Shown: piece after piece, positions 44,115 to 52,571 of the stretch | Position numbering within the stretch: position 1 is the first letter of the stretch | How the letters are laid out: the number at the start of each line of letters is the position of its first letter | NCBI RefSeq assembly: GCF_046365375.1 | Contig: NZ_JBKEIT010000001.1 | Coordinates: forward strand, 620,001 to 684,000 | Direction of reading: 5' to 3' | DNA from: Butyricimonas muris | GTDB lineage: Bacteria > Bacteroidota > Bacteroidia > Bacteroidales > Marinifilaceae | DNA length: 64,000 nt | Program-made: the position numbers and the translations under genes | The notes under the pieces: model-generated | Told to the model about the DNA's origin: nothing | Database searches by the model: none | The model's input: only the letters and a program-made list of their open reading frames with translations

Positions 44115-46715
44115 ATGAAACAAACCTCGATAATCATAGTGTTGGTTGTTTTGTTGTTACCGGTTCTGGCGGAAGCGCAGGGCAGAAAGGGGAAGAAAAC
44201 CAAACGCGACGTCAATAGCGAGATGCCCGCGCTTCCCAAGGAATCGGCTTACGACAACCTGTTCAAGGATAAAGCCCGCGAAACCGTGAAGGGGCTGATG
44301 ACGCTTCATAAGACGGACGGGCGTGTCTATTTTGAAATTCCGCTCGACCTGCTGGGAAGGGAGATGCTGATCGGTTCTACGATAGCGGAAACTACCAGCC
44401 ATTACTTCGGCAGCGTGGGAGAGAAGCCGCACGAGCCGTTGCACGTGGTATTTACCCGTACCGATTCGTTAATCAACCTGCTGGAAGCGAATGCACTGCA
44501 CATCACGGGCAACGAGCGGATGCGTAAAAACGTGGATAAAAACGCCTATCCCGCCGTGTTGAACAACTTCGAGATCAAAGCGTGGTCACCCGACAGCACG
44601 GCGATTGTCATCGACATGACCGATTACCTGTCCGGCGGGGAGAACGAGGCGCTTGATCCCTTTTCCCCGTGGATGCCTATTTTATGGCAATACGGTGGCG
44701 GGGAGGAAGGACAACTTGAAAAAGAATTTAAACGGGAGTTTACCCGAATCGGGCGGATCGCGGCGTACGAGAATAACGTCAGCGTGCAGACATCACTGAC
44801 TTATGACGTGAGCGTGCAGGCGCAGCAATGGTACTGGATATACAAGATGCCTTTTACCGCCTTGATGACCAGAACATTCCTGCTGTTGCCGGAAACTCCC
44901 GCGCGTGCCCGGTTGGCAGATCCGCGTATCGGGGTATTTTTCGGGGGAAAATACCTGTACGAAGAGGACGAGAGGGGCGTGGAAGTACGTTACTATACCC
45001 ATCGTTGGCGACTGGAACCCAAAGATTTGACGGCATTCCGACAAGGACGCCTCACGGAGCCGGTACAACCTATCGTTTTCTACGTGGACGATGCTTTCCC
45101 GGAAAGCTGGAAACCTCACGTGAAGGCGGGTATCGAGGAATGGCAGGCTGCCTTCGAGAAAATAGGCTTTAAAAACGCCATCGTGGCACGGGATTTTCCC
45201 GCCGATGATCCGGCTTTCGACCCGGAGAACCTCGCTTATTCCTGCGTGCGTTATTCCCCTTCTCCGGTGGCGAACGCCATGGGACCGTCGTGGACGGATC
45301 CCCGGAGCGGGGAGATATTGCAGGCGAACGTTTCCGTGTACCACAATATGGTGCGCCTCGTGCAGGATTGGCGTTTCATACAGACGGCTCCCGCCGACCC
45401 GTCGGTGCGGGGTGTGAATCTTGACGAGAAAACACTCGGGGACTGTATCCGTTACGTGATCGCCCACGAGATAGGGCATTGCCTCGGTTTGATGCACAAT
45501 ATGTCCGCGTCGGCGGCTATTCCGACCGATTCGTTACGCTCGCCCTCGTTCACGCGGAAGCATGGAACCACACATTCGATCATGGATTACGCCCGCTTTA
45601 ATTACGTGGCGCAACCGGGGGATGCTGCCCGCGGGGTACGGATGACTCCGCCCGAACTGGGACTGTACGATTATTACGTTATTCGCTGGTTGTATACCCC
45701 GCTACCGGACGCAGTGACTTCCCGTGACGAGGTGCCTGTACTCGATAGCTGGATCAGCGAACGTTCCGGCGATCCGGTTTATCGTTACGGTAAACAGCAA
45801 TTCTACGCTCATCATGATCCCTCGTCCTTTGAAGAGGATTTGGGGGACGATGCCGTGAAATCGGCAACCTACGGGGTGAAAAACCTGCGCTACCTGCTTG
45901 CTAACTTGAATGATTGGACACGTGACGACGATCCGGATTTCTCGTTCCGCGAACGGGTGTACAACGAGATTGTCAGCCAGTACGTGCGTTACCTGAATCA
46001 CGTGGCGGCAAACATCGGCGGCATTTATCTCAACGAACGTTACGAGGGGGACAAACTGCCTCATCAGGCTTTCGTGCCGAGAGAGAAACAGAAACGTGCC
46101 GTTCGTTTCCTGCTCAACCAAGTGAAAGAAGTGCAATGGCTCGATAGTCCCGCGTTCCAGAAGGAGATGCCTCTCATGGGAATGGTTTCCCGCGAATTGG
46201 AAGATAAAATCATCGCTGCCGTTCTGGGACGTCTGGCTCCCGTGTCTTACAACGCCGATAAAGCCCCGGCGAAACTGGCTTACACGCCGGACGCGTACAT
46301 GAATGATATTTACGATTTCGTATTCACGCCGACCATACAGGGACGCACGCTCTCGGCAACCGAGAAAAAGTTGCAGTTAGCCTTGCTTTCCCGTGTAATC
46401 GGCGGGGCAAACGTGGAGAAAACATCCGCTAGCCGGGGAGGTTTCCGTATGCTGATTGATGTGCCGGAAGCGGTAAAAGCGAAAAGCATAGCCTATTACG
46501 GGGATCTTGCTAATCTGTCCCGTCCGCTCGCCGAACGACAGGGATTCAGCTATTACGTTGACATAGATCCCAAACAAGCCGATATGGCTCCCTATTATTA
46601 CGATTTAATGAAACGTGCCCGCCAACTGTTGCAGGGAAAAGCCTCTTCCGGTTCTGCGGATACACAGCAGCATTATAAATTTCTTCTCCATAAACTGGAG
46701 CAAGCCATGAGGTGA
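44115..46715 (+). CDS. DUF5117/DUF5118-type metalloprotease (paralogue 5, catalytic)
   Basis: An 866-residue secreted protein. ATG 44115 is preferred; it follows AAAGAGAATATT and opens the signal peptide MKQTSIIIVLVVLLLPVLAE. A 44094 ATG overlapping the previous stop would add seven residues. GRKGKKTKRD is the basic stretch. The zinc motif HEIGHCLGLMH (His451, Glu452, His455, His461) is complete, and SIMDYARFNY gives the Met-turn. As in paralogues 1 and 3, the segment CVRYSPSPVANAMGPSWTDP precedes the catalytic helix. It ends the five-gene array and is followed by a GC-rich hairpin. Confidence 0.92.
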   Translation: MKQTSIIIVLVVLLLPVLAEAQGRKGKKTKRDVNSEMPALPKESAYDNLFKDKARETVKGLMTLHKTDGRVYFEIPLDLLGREMLIGSTIAETTSHYFGSVGEKPHEPLHVVFTRTDSLINLLEANALHITGNERMRKNVDKNAYPAVLNNFEIKAWSPDSTAIVIDMTDYLSGGENEALDPFSPWMPILWQYGGGEEGQLEKEFKREFTRIGRIAAYENNVSVQTSLTYDVSVQAQQWYWIYKMPFTALMTRTFLLLPETPARARLADPRIGVFFGGKYLYEEDERGVEVRYYTHRWRLEPKDLTAFRQGRLTEPVQPIVFYVDDAFPESWKPHVKAGIEEWQAAFEKIGFKNAIVARDFPADDPAFDPENLAYSCVRYSPSPVANAMGPSWTDPRSGEILQANVSVYHNMVRLVQDWRFIQTAPADPSVRGVNLDEKTLGDCIRYVIAHEIGHCLGLMHNMSASAAIPTDSLRSPSFTRKHGTTHSIMDYARFNYVAQPGDAARGVRMTPPELGLYDYYVIRWLYTPLPDAVTSRDEVPVLDSWISERSGDPVYRYGKQQFYAHHDPSSFEEDLGDDAVKSATYGVKNLRYLLANLNDWTRDDDPDFSFRERVYNEIVSQYVRYLNHVAANIGGIYLNERYEGDKLPHQAFVPREKQKRAVRFLLNQVKEVQWLDSPAFQKEMPLMGMVSRELEDKIIAAVLGRLAPVSYNADKAPAKLAYTPDAYMNDIYDFVFTPTIQGRTLSATEKKLQLALLSRVIGGANVEKTSASRGGFRMLIDVPEAVKAKSIAYYGDLANLSRPLAERQGFSYYVDIDPKQADMAPYYYDLMKRARQLLQGKASSGSADTQQHYKFLLHKLEQAMR

Positions 46716-47122
46716 TGAGTTTTCCCTTGTTCCTCTCCGTCGCCGTCGGAAACTTTCCGCGGCGGCGGGACAGGAGGGATTAGTGATTAATGATTTATGA
46801 TTGTAAATTATATAAAATAAAAAAATTAAGCTTTTAGAGTAATACCAAACCTCGTTTCATGTATTTATAGTACGGATGAGCGTGAGATGTGGCATTGTGA
46901 GTGAAGCTAACTATAATAAACAAACAAATTGTGACAAACGAGTAGTACGGGACAAGGGAAAAATTAGAGTCTGAATCAAAATATCTGTCGGCATTTATCC
47001 GGTAGATTTTGCAGGGAATAAGTACGGCGCTTTGCAACCGGACAGTTCCCCGGTACTGTCATTATGTCTTCAATTGATTGTTTACACTTTATGAAAAACT
47101 GAGAAGTTTAACAAGAATAAAG
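46716..47122 (+). other. Spacer between protease array and sigma gene
   Basis: No gene was found. An imperfect GC-rich hairpin at about 46728-46780 (CCTCTCCGTCGCCG against CGGCGGCGGGACAGGAGG) probably terminates the protease transcript. GTAATACCAAA at 46840-46850 repeats the motif before the FecR gene. A short dyad around 47043-47060 (ACAGT...ACTGT, with CCCCGG between) lies before the sigma start and may be regulatory. Confidence 0.55.
46728..46780 (+). terminator. Hairpin after the protease array
   Basis: An imperfect GC-rich stem-loop starts 13 bases after the last protease stop. The stem has mismatches, and the U-tract is not immediate, so terminator strength is uncertain. Confidence 0.5.
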
Positions 47123-47680
47123 ATGGTAAACCTTGAATCTATTTTACCGGGGATAAACGGCAAGGACGAAAGATGTTGGGAACAACTTTACAATTCTTGC
47201 TACGCTGCGATGTGCGTTTACGTCGAATCGATCGTCAAGGATATGGATTGTGCGAAAGATATCGTGCAGGATCTGTTGGTGAATCTCTGGCATTCCAATG
47301 TGCAATTCGCTTCCTCGAAAGAACTAATGGGATACCTGTACAAATCTCTGTATCACAATTCATTGTTATACATCCGCAACAAGAAGAAAAGAGCCGCCAT
47401 ACTGGATAAGATTGACAAAGAAAAAGAAGAGGAGGATTTTGCCGCGGATTTCCTTCTGGATACGGTACAGGAAGAAATAGTACGCCTGCTCTATATGCAT
47501 ATCGGTGATTTACCCCGAATGAGAAAACAGATTATCAAGTTGAGTATAAGCGGTTTTTCCGGTAAAGAGATTGCCGAGAAACTAGGTATCAGCGTAAACA
47601 CGGTGAAAGTCCAAAAGAACAAAAGCATCAAATATCTTCGTGATCGCCTTATGCATCGCGGGAGAGAACTCGACCTTTGA
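47123..47680 (+). CDS. RNA polymerase ECF sigma factor
   Basis: A 185-residue sigma-70 family ECF factor. ATG 47123 gives the typical start MVNLESILPGINGKDERCWE; a TTG at 47078 would add 15 residues without family similarity. Region 2 includes LYNSCYAAMCVYVESIVKDM and AKDIVQDLLVNLWHSN. Region 4 is a helix-turn-helix KLSISGFSGKEIAEKLGISV followed by NTVKVQKNKSIKYLRDRL. It is the only ECF sigma gene in the window, and a FecR gene without a neighbouring sigma lies at 24798. These may be displaced partners that flank the SusCD-protease region, but its own anti-sigma could be elsewhere in the genome. Confidence 0.93.
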   Translation: MVNLESILPGINGKDERCWEQLYNSCYAAMCVYVESIVKDMDCAKDIVQDLLVNLWHSNVQFASSKELMGYLYKSLYHNSLLYIRNKKKRAAILDKIDKEKEEEDFAADFLLDTVQEEIVRLLYMHIGDLPRMRKQIIKLSISGFSGKEIAEKLGISVNTVKVQKNKSIKYLRDRLMHRGRELDL

Positions 47681-47829
47681 AGAGCCGCGGCAAACAAAGT
47701 GTTAAATTTAAGATTTTTCTAACGATTCGTTTGGAAAATGAAAAATAATGTTATATATTTACAGTGAACGATGATAGAGATGAGGGAAGAGAGTTTGGTT
47801 TGAGTTAGTAACTTTAAAATGAAGACGGA

Positions 47830-47988
47830 ATGAAAGCTAAATGGAATCAAATGGTAATCGTAGCCCTTCTACTAGTTGTAATCACGAGCATCGTCGTATA
47901 CACTTGGATAGGGATAGCAGAGATCATTCATTATTTTGATCATCTGGCGTACGAGTCCTTCACTACCGTGAGAATACTCGGTTTGTGA
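47830..47988 (+). CDS. Small single-pass membrane protein (52 aa)
   Basis: An intact 52-codon frame starting at ATG 47830, preceded by GAAGACGGA. One strong transmembrane helix is predicted at residues about 8-30 (MVIVALLLVVITSIVVYTWI), with a short polar end. It is below common gene-calling thresholds and I recognise no family. Position after the sigma gene and before the methyltransferase gives no function. The start signal and clear hydrophobic helix make it a plausible real gene, but coding status is unproven. Confidence 0.45.
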   Translation: MKAKWNQMVIVALLLVVITSIVVYTWIGIAEIIHYFDHLAYESFTTVRILGL

Positions 47989-48074
47989 CGGGAAACAAGG
48001 AACAACCGGTACACGATCCGGTAGACATGGTACTTAATTTTTCACAAGAGTGTCGATAACCCGATGATTATTGT

Positions 48075-48082
48075 TATTTTTG
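48075..48082 (+). promoter_or_regulatory. Promoter -7 box of the DNA methyltransferase gene
   Basis: TATTTTTG matches TAnnTTTG exactly, 31 bases before the methyltransferase ATG. No convincing -33 box was seen at the standard distance. ACCGGTACAC at 48005-48014, shared with the 22599-22654 cluster, lies 60 bases upstream. Confidence 0.5.
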
Positions 48083-48113
48083 TAGGGACGGAAAATGAAT
48101 AAAATAACAATTG

Positions 48114-49382
48114 ATGACTTCTAAAATGATTCGGGTATTATCGCTGTTTTCTGGATGCGGGGGAATGGATTTGGGACTGGAAGGCGGATTTTCAGTTCAC
48201 AGAGATTGTATTAATCAAAAAATGAATCCCGACTTTATAGAAAAGAACGGACGGAACGGGTGGGTAAAGTTACAATCAACCCGTTTCCGGATTGTTTTCG
48301 CCAATGATATACTGAAGGAAGCCCGGACGGCGTGGACACGTCATTTTGCCAAATACGGTTATTCCGCGGAAGTGTACCGCCAAGAGAGTGTTGTAGACCT
48401 CGTGAAACGCCACCGCGCGGGGGAAAAGGTATTCCCCGAAAAGGTGGATGTCGTCACGGGAGGATTCCCTTGTCAGGATTTCAGTCTGGCGGGGAAACGA
48501 GGTGGATTCAATTCCCATAAAGACCACAGGGGAGAGGTTATCAACGGGGAGATCGCTTCGGAAGAAACCCGGGGAAAGTTGTACATGTGGATGAAAGAAG
48601 TGATCGAGATCACGAAGCCCAAAATATTTATAGCCGAGAACGTGAAAGGACTGGTAAACCTCGCGAACGCTAAAGAGATTATTCAACGCGATTTCGCGCG
48701 GGCGGATGGTGACGGATATTTGGTGTTGGAACCGAGGGTGTTGCATGCCGCCGATTACGGGGTGCCGCAATCCCGCGAACGCGTGATTTTTATCGGTATC
48801 CGTAAATCGGCATTGACTTCGGAGGCACGGGAGATTTTGTCGGGAGAAGTGATTCCGGCAGAATACTGTCCTTACCCTTTGCCGAGTCACGGTTATCGTG
48901 CCGCGGGAGAGGGGCTGATGCCCCCGCAGACTCTCGCAAATGTATTTGCCGGGTTGGAAGAACCGGAAGCGAGCGCGGATCCGTCGCAAATGTACTACTC
49001 CAAGGCAAAATTCTTGGGCAGGCATTGTCAAGGACAGATAGAGGTCGATCTCACGAGTATCGCCCCAACTATCCGTTCCGAACATCATGGAAATATAGAA
49101 TACCGCCGACTCTCGAAAGAGCATGGCGGAATCATTGACTCTGAGTTGATGGCGGGTTTGAAAGAGCGCCGATTGACTCCCCGCGAGTGCGCGTTGATAC
49201 AGACCTTTCCCCCTGATTACGAGTTCGTCGTGCCTGACGGGGGAGGGGGTAAATACAAATTATCCCCCTCTTCGGCGTATAAAATCATCGGGAACGCTGT
49301 CCCCCCCTTGCTGGCATACCATATCGGGAAACGCATGGAGAGCTTGTGGGATTTCTACTTCGGGAAGGAGCCGCTTGTTTGA
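48114..49382 (+). CDS. DNA (cytosine-5-)-methyltransferase, orphan
   Basis: A 422-residue C5 cytosine methyltransferase. Motif I is LSLFSGCGGMDLG (residues 9-21) and binds AdoMet. Motif IV is GGFPCQDFS with catalytic Cys120; motif VI is ENVKGL. Motif VIII is likely QIEVDLTSIAPTIRSEHHG, and motif IX/X is LTPRECALIQTFPPDYEF plus YKIIGNAVPPLLAYHIG. An extra segment of about 25 residues follows motif I. ATG 48114 is used; the TTG before it is not needed. No restriction endonuclease gene is adjacent, so this is probably an orphan methylase with regulatory, anti-restriction or mobile-element origin. Target sequence cannot be told by eye. Its stop is two bases from the convergent GNAT gene. Confidence 0.93.
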   Translation: MTSKMIRVLSLFSGCGGMDLGLEGGFSVHRDCINQKMNPDFIEKNGRNGWVKLQSTRFRIVFANDILKEARTAWTRHFAKYGYSAEVYRQESVVDLVKRHRAGEKVFPEKVDVVTGGFPCQDFSLAGKRGGFNSHKDHRGEVINGEIASEETRGKLYMWMKEVIEITKPKIFIAENVKGLVNLANAKEIIQRDFARADGDGYLVLEPRVLHAADYGVPQSRERVIFIGIRKSALTSEAREILSGEVIPAEYCPYPLPSHGYRAAGEGLMPPQTLANVFAGLEEPEASADPSQMYYSKAKFLGRHCQGQIEVDLTSIAPTIRSEHHGNIEYRRLSKEHGGIIDSELMAGLKERRLTPRECALIQTFPPDYEFVVPDGGGGKYKLSPSSAYKIIGNAVPPLLAYHIGKRMESLWDFYFGKEPLV

Positions 49383-49384
49383 TT

Positions 49385-49867
49385 TTACAACTTCAACCGG
49401 AAGATATCGGAAACTTGTTTAAACCCGTGATGCTCGAAAAAGCGGTGGGCGGAGTGGTTATTCACTCCCGATTCGAGATAGCAATCCCGTATGCCTTTCG
49501 CTTTAAAGTTCTCCGTCGCTTCTCGCAGGAGTTGTTGACCGATACGTTTTCCCCTGTACGCGGGATCGACACTGAGGTCGAAAATCACACCGTAAGGAAA
49601 CGCGCCGTCGTCCGTGATACCGAAGAGGACAAAACCGATAATATCTTCATCTTCCAAGTAGAGTAATAACGTGTTGGCGGGATCCGCGACTTGGCGGTCG
49701 AGGTATTTTAGCCACATTTCCTTGTAATCCGGAGCCAACTCGTTACTGTCGAGTGCAATACCCATTTGTAACTCACCATGTGAGATATAAGCCTTGTGAT
49801 TCTCGATAATGCGGGAAAAAAATTCGCAAAGGCGTGTCCTGTAATCTGTGGAGTACGTTTTTATCAT
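49385..49867 (-). CDS. GNAT family N-acetyltransferase
   Basis: A 160-residue single-domain GNAT protein. The acetyl-CoA loop is DLSVDPAYRGKRIGQQLLRE (about residues 92-111) and the final strand region is NHSAHRFFEHHGFKQV. Substrate is unknown. It is convergent with the methyltransferase gene (two-base gap, no terminator visible) and follows the membrane-protein gene 11 bases upstream on the same strand, so they may be co-transcribed. Confidence 0.88.
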   Translation of the reverse strand: MIKTYSTDYRTRLCEFFSRIIENHKAYISHGELQMGIALDSNELAPDYKEMWLKYLDRQVADPANTLLLYLEDEDIIGFVLFGITDDGAFPYGVIFDLSVDPAYRGKRIGQQLLREATENFKAKGIRDCYLESGVNNHSAHRFFEHHGFKQVSDIFRLKL

Positions 49868-49878
49868 ATACGATGTGT

Positions 49879-51552
49879 TTAGTTTCTTGATTTCTTACTT
49901 ATACGTTTCTTTCTTAAATAATGGATAATTACCCGAATCAATACTTTCATACTGAAATAGATTCCGATAGACGTGATTATCACGAGAAGCACGGCGGTAA
50001 ATACGCCGAACTCCTTGGATATCATCGAGAACACGGGTGCTTCTCCGTTCCCTTCCAGCAACACGCCGAAAAGCGAGGCGATGGAGATAAAGAGAAGGAT
50101 GTTCTTCGTGCTGTTCGCTTCTTTGAGGTCGGCGATATTGTTGGCGTTCGTGAGGGATTTGTCTACCCGCTCGGTAATTTCCTTTAATTGGCGTTCGTCA
50201 TCCTCGATACGCAATCGACGGCTGGTTTCATGGTACATGTGCTTGTGTGACATGTAGCGAAGGTAACGCACCGAATCAAGTTGCAGGATGATATCCGACA
50301 GGCTGATACTCAAGCGGGCGTTTTGCTCGATCATGTCCAGAATCTTGTCGTTGATAATGGTGAAGCCCTGTTGTCCGTCTTTGGAGTCCGTCCTACTGTT
50401 TTCTCTGATGGCTTGACGGGAGTTGAAGATGTATTTGTTGAGGACGTAATTGATCGTGTGTTTCTTTGCCAGCAGGATTTCGACCAACACGAGGTATTCC
50501 GGCCAACTGACGTGATAACGGTCCCGGCGGGCGAGATGCTTTTTCCAGTCGGTGGGAGCCTCTTTGCCCCGGTTGCCGTACGTGCCGATCACGAGGCTCA
50601 TGGTTTCGTTCGCGAGCACGAGATCGTCCGTGTCAATGGCGATATTCTTGCCGCACACGTCCTCGAAACTGGAGTCCATGCGATACGGCCATTCTTCCGG
50701 GTAGAGCGTCATCAACCCCACGAGTTCCGCTTTGTGACATTGTTCGATGTGTTCGATGACCTGATCCTCTCGCATCTTGTCGAAACGGATACGACCGGAG
50801 TGACCAATGGATTCCCAGATGTCGAGGAATATGTAATTGTGATCACCGTATTCGAATTCTTTCTCTTCCTTAGGTTTGTCGTGGTCTTTACACGGTTGCC
50901 TGTCAAAGAAATAGCGGTAACGTCGTTGCACTTCCTCGAAGGTAATTCCCTTTGTCCTCACGGTTGTCGGGTGGAAGTTTGACCGTTCGTCCAGATGTAG
51001 ATCGCTGATGGTGACTATCTTCAAGGAACCGTCTATTTCCTGTCCTTTCAATTTCTTGTTGTACACCCAGTGTTCCACGTGCTGCACGATACCTGCCACG
51101 GCGATCAATTGATCGGTGTTGAAAGGAACATCCGTTTGACAGAATTTGGAACCGTTGATTCTTCCCGTTTTCGTCACGATAATGCGATAGGATATCTCTA
51201 CCGTTTTGTTGAAAAAGACGGTAGCCCGCACGTGCACGTGTCCCCACAAGCGTGCGGGTGTCAATCCCCCGATATCGATACAGATATCAAAACCTTTCAA
51301 GCGATAGCGTTCGATCTTGGGACCCGTGCGCATTCGATCGTGGGGTGTACCCTCGTCCCACGGGTGGCGCGGGCAGGTATTGGTAAATAGTTGATTGTCA
51401 AAGTTTCCCTCGTTGTCCTTTTTAATAAAAGACTTGACTTCAGGCTTCTCCGAATCGGGAATTTCGATCCCGGGAGAGGTAAAGGTCTGGATCAATATAA
51501 TGGAAAACTCGTTATATACAAGTCCACATTCACATTGGTTGTAATTTTTCAT
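49879..51552 (-). CDS. Unrecognised protein with C-terminal coiled coil and two transmembrane helices
   Basis: A 557-residue protein of no family I recognise. The N-terminus has paired Cys residues (QCECGL, then NTCPRHPW). The middle is soluble, with a FDICIDIGGLTPARLWGHVH strand region and several WxxxxRxDR-like charged segments. The C-terminal part has a long charged helix (SRRLRIEDDERQLKEITERV, then DKSLTNANNIADLKEANSTK), two hydrophobic helices (ILLFISIASLFGVLLEG and FGVFTAVLLVIITSIGIYFS) and a basic tail RKKRISKKSRN. This resembles CorA-type topology, but the GMN signature between helices is absent (GNGEAPVF occurs instead). It could be a channel-like or membrane-anchored effector; that is inference. 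Confidence 0.7.
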   Translation of the reverse strand: MKNYNQCECGLVYNEFSIILIQTFTSPGIEIPDSEKPEVKSFIKKDNEGNFDNQLFTNTCPRHPWDEGTPHDRMRTGPKIERYRLKGFDICIDIGGLTPARLWGHVHVRATVFFNKTVEISYRIIVTKTGRINGSKFCQTDVPFNTDQLIAVAGIVQHVEHWVYNKKLKGQEIDGSLKIVTISDLHLDERSNFHPTTVRTKGITFEEVQRRYRYFFDRQPCKDHDKPKEEKEFEYGDHNYIFLDIWESIGHSGRIRFDKMREDQVIEHIEQCHKAELVGLMTLYPEEWPYRMDSSFEDVCGKNIAIDTDDLVLANETMSLVIGTYGNRGKEAPTDWKKHLARRDRYHVSWPEYLVLVEILLAKKHTINYVLNKYIFNSRQAIRENSRTDSKDGQQGFTIINDKILDMIEQNARLSISLSDIILQLDSVRYLRYMSHKHMYHETSRRLRIEDDERQLKEITERVDKSLTNANNIADLKEANSTKNILLFISIASLFGVLLEGNGEAPVFSMISKEFGVFTAVLLVIITSIGIYFSMKVLIRVIIHYLRKKRISKKSRN

Positions 51553-51680
51553 AGCACCTAGGTTTCGTGCAAATGTAATTATTTCTTGTTGTTTGAAAAA
51601 ATAATAATGACCGGGAGGTGGGATTGGATTAAATTTCTTAACTTTGTTAAGATATAATGATTTGATGTTGAATAAAATAT

Positions 51681-51836
51681 ATGAATATGATGCTAGGAGG
51701 TTTAATCGGAATATTTATTACCGTGATTTATATGGCGCTATTCGTCGGGTTTATTATCTTGGGTTGGAACGCGTATCTGGCTCTACGGATATATATCCGG
51801 AAAAATAGTGATACGGGAAATAAGACTGACGAATAA
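51681..51836 (+). CDS. Small single-pass membrane protein (51 aa)
   Basis: An intact 51-codon frame from ATG 51681, with a hydrophobic helix GLIGIFITVIYMALFVGFII and a positively charged end (RIYIRKNSDTGNKTDE). ATG at codons 3 and 4 are alternatives. AGGAGG at 51696 is inside the frame, so it would favour a start further down only if one followed, and none does at the right distance. No family recognised. It faces the ABC operon end (convergent, gap of three bases). Confidence 0.4.
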   Translation: MNMMLGGLIGIFITVIYMALFVGFIILGWNAYLALRIYIRKNSDTGNKTDE

Positions 51837-51839
51837 TCG

Positions 51840-52571
51840 TCAGCCTTGTACCAGTTCTTGCACGAAAGGCGTTGCCGGGTGGTTTCGAATATTGTCGGGC
51901 GTGTCGAATTGTTCGACGTGTCCCTTGTTCATAACCATAACCCGTGTGCCGAGTTTTAACGCCTCTTTTATATCGTGAGTGATGAATACGATAGTAACTC
52001 CCAGTTGCTCGTGTATTCGAAGTATCTCGTTCTGAAGCATTTTGCGCGTGATTTCATCGACGGCACCGAACGGTTCATCCATGAGCAATATGTCCGGGTT
52101 GGCGGCAAGGGCACGGGCTATGCCCACCCGTTGGCGTTGCCCGCCGGAGAGTTCCGATGGGTATCGGTCGAGCATTTCCTGTTCAAGTCCCACGACATCA
52201 ATCAATCGTTCCACGGCACGGCGTGTTTTTTCCTTGTCCCGGTGATTTAACAGGCCGGGGACATAGGCAATATTCTTACGGACAGTCATGTGGGGAAACA
52301 GTCCGATGCCCTGTATCACGTAACCGATGTTGCGGCGTAATAGAGTCTGGTCTTCTTTCGAGATATCCTTTCCGTCCACGTAAATAATCCCGAAAGTGGG
52401 AGATATCAACCCGTTGATTAATTTCAGAACCGTGGTTTTCCCCGAACCGGAACTCCCGATAATGGTCAGAAATTCACCTCGTCGGATTTCCATGTTAAAG
52501 TCATTCAGAATCTCCCGTTCCCCGTATGACTTCGTGACGTGTTCAAAACGAATAGCTATATCATTTCCCAT
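51840..52571 (-). CDS. Glycine-betaine/choline-type ABC transporter ATPase (OpuCA/ProV-like)
   Basis: A 243-residue ABC ATPase. Walker A is GSSGSGKT (residues 39-46), signature LSGGQRQR and Walker B ILLMDEPFGAVDEITR follow, with the switch His in VFITHD. The FGAVDEITR segment and closing KEALKLGTRVMVMNKGHVEQ place it with OpuCA/ProV proteins. It lacks the CBS pair found in ProV and OpuCA, so osmotic gating through CBS is absent. It is the last gene of a four-gene operon and overlaps the binding-protein gene by 11 bases. Confidence 0.9.
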   Translation of the reverse strand: MGNDIAIRFEHVTKSYGEREILNDFNMEIRRGEFLTIIGSSGSGKTTVLKLINGLISPTFGIIYVDGKDISKEDQTLLRRNIGYVIQGIGLFPHMTVRKNIAYVPGLLNHRDKEKTRRAVERLIDVVGLEQEMLDRYPSELSGGQRQRVGIARALAANPDILLMDEPFGAVDEITRKMLQNEILRIHEQLGVTIVFITHDIKEALKLGTRVMVMNKGHVEQFDTPDNIRNHPATPFVQELVQG

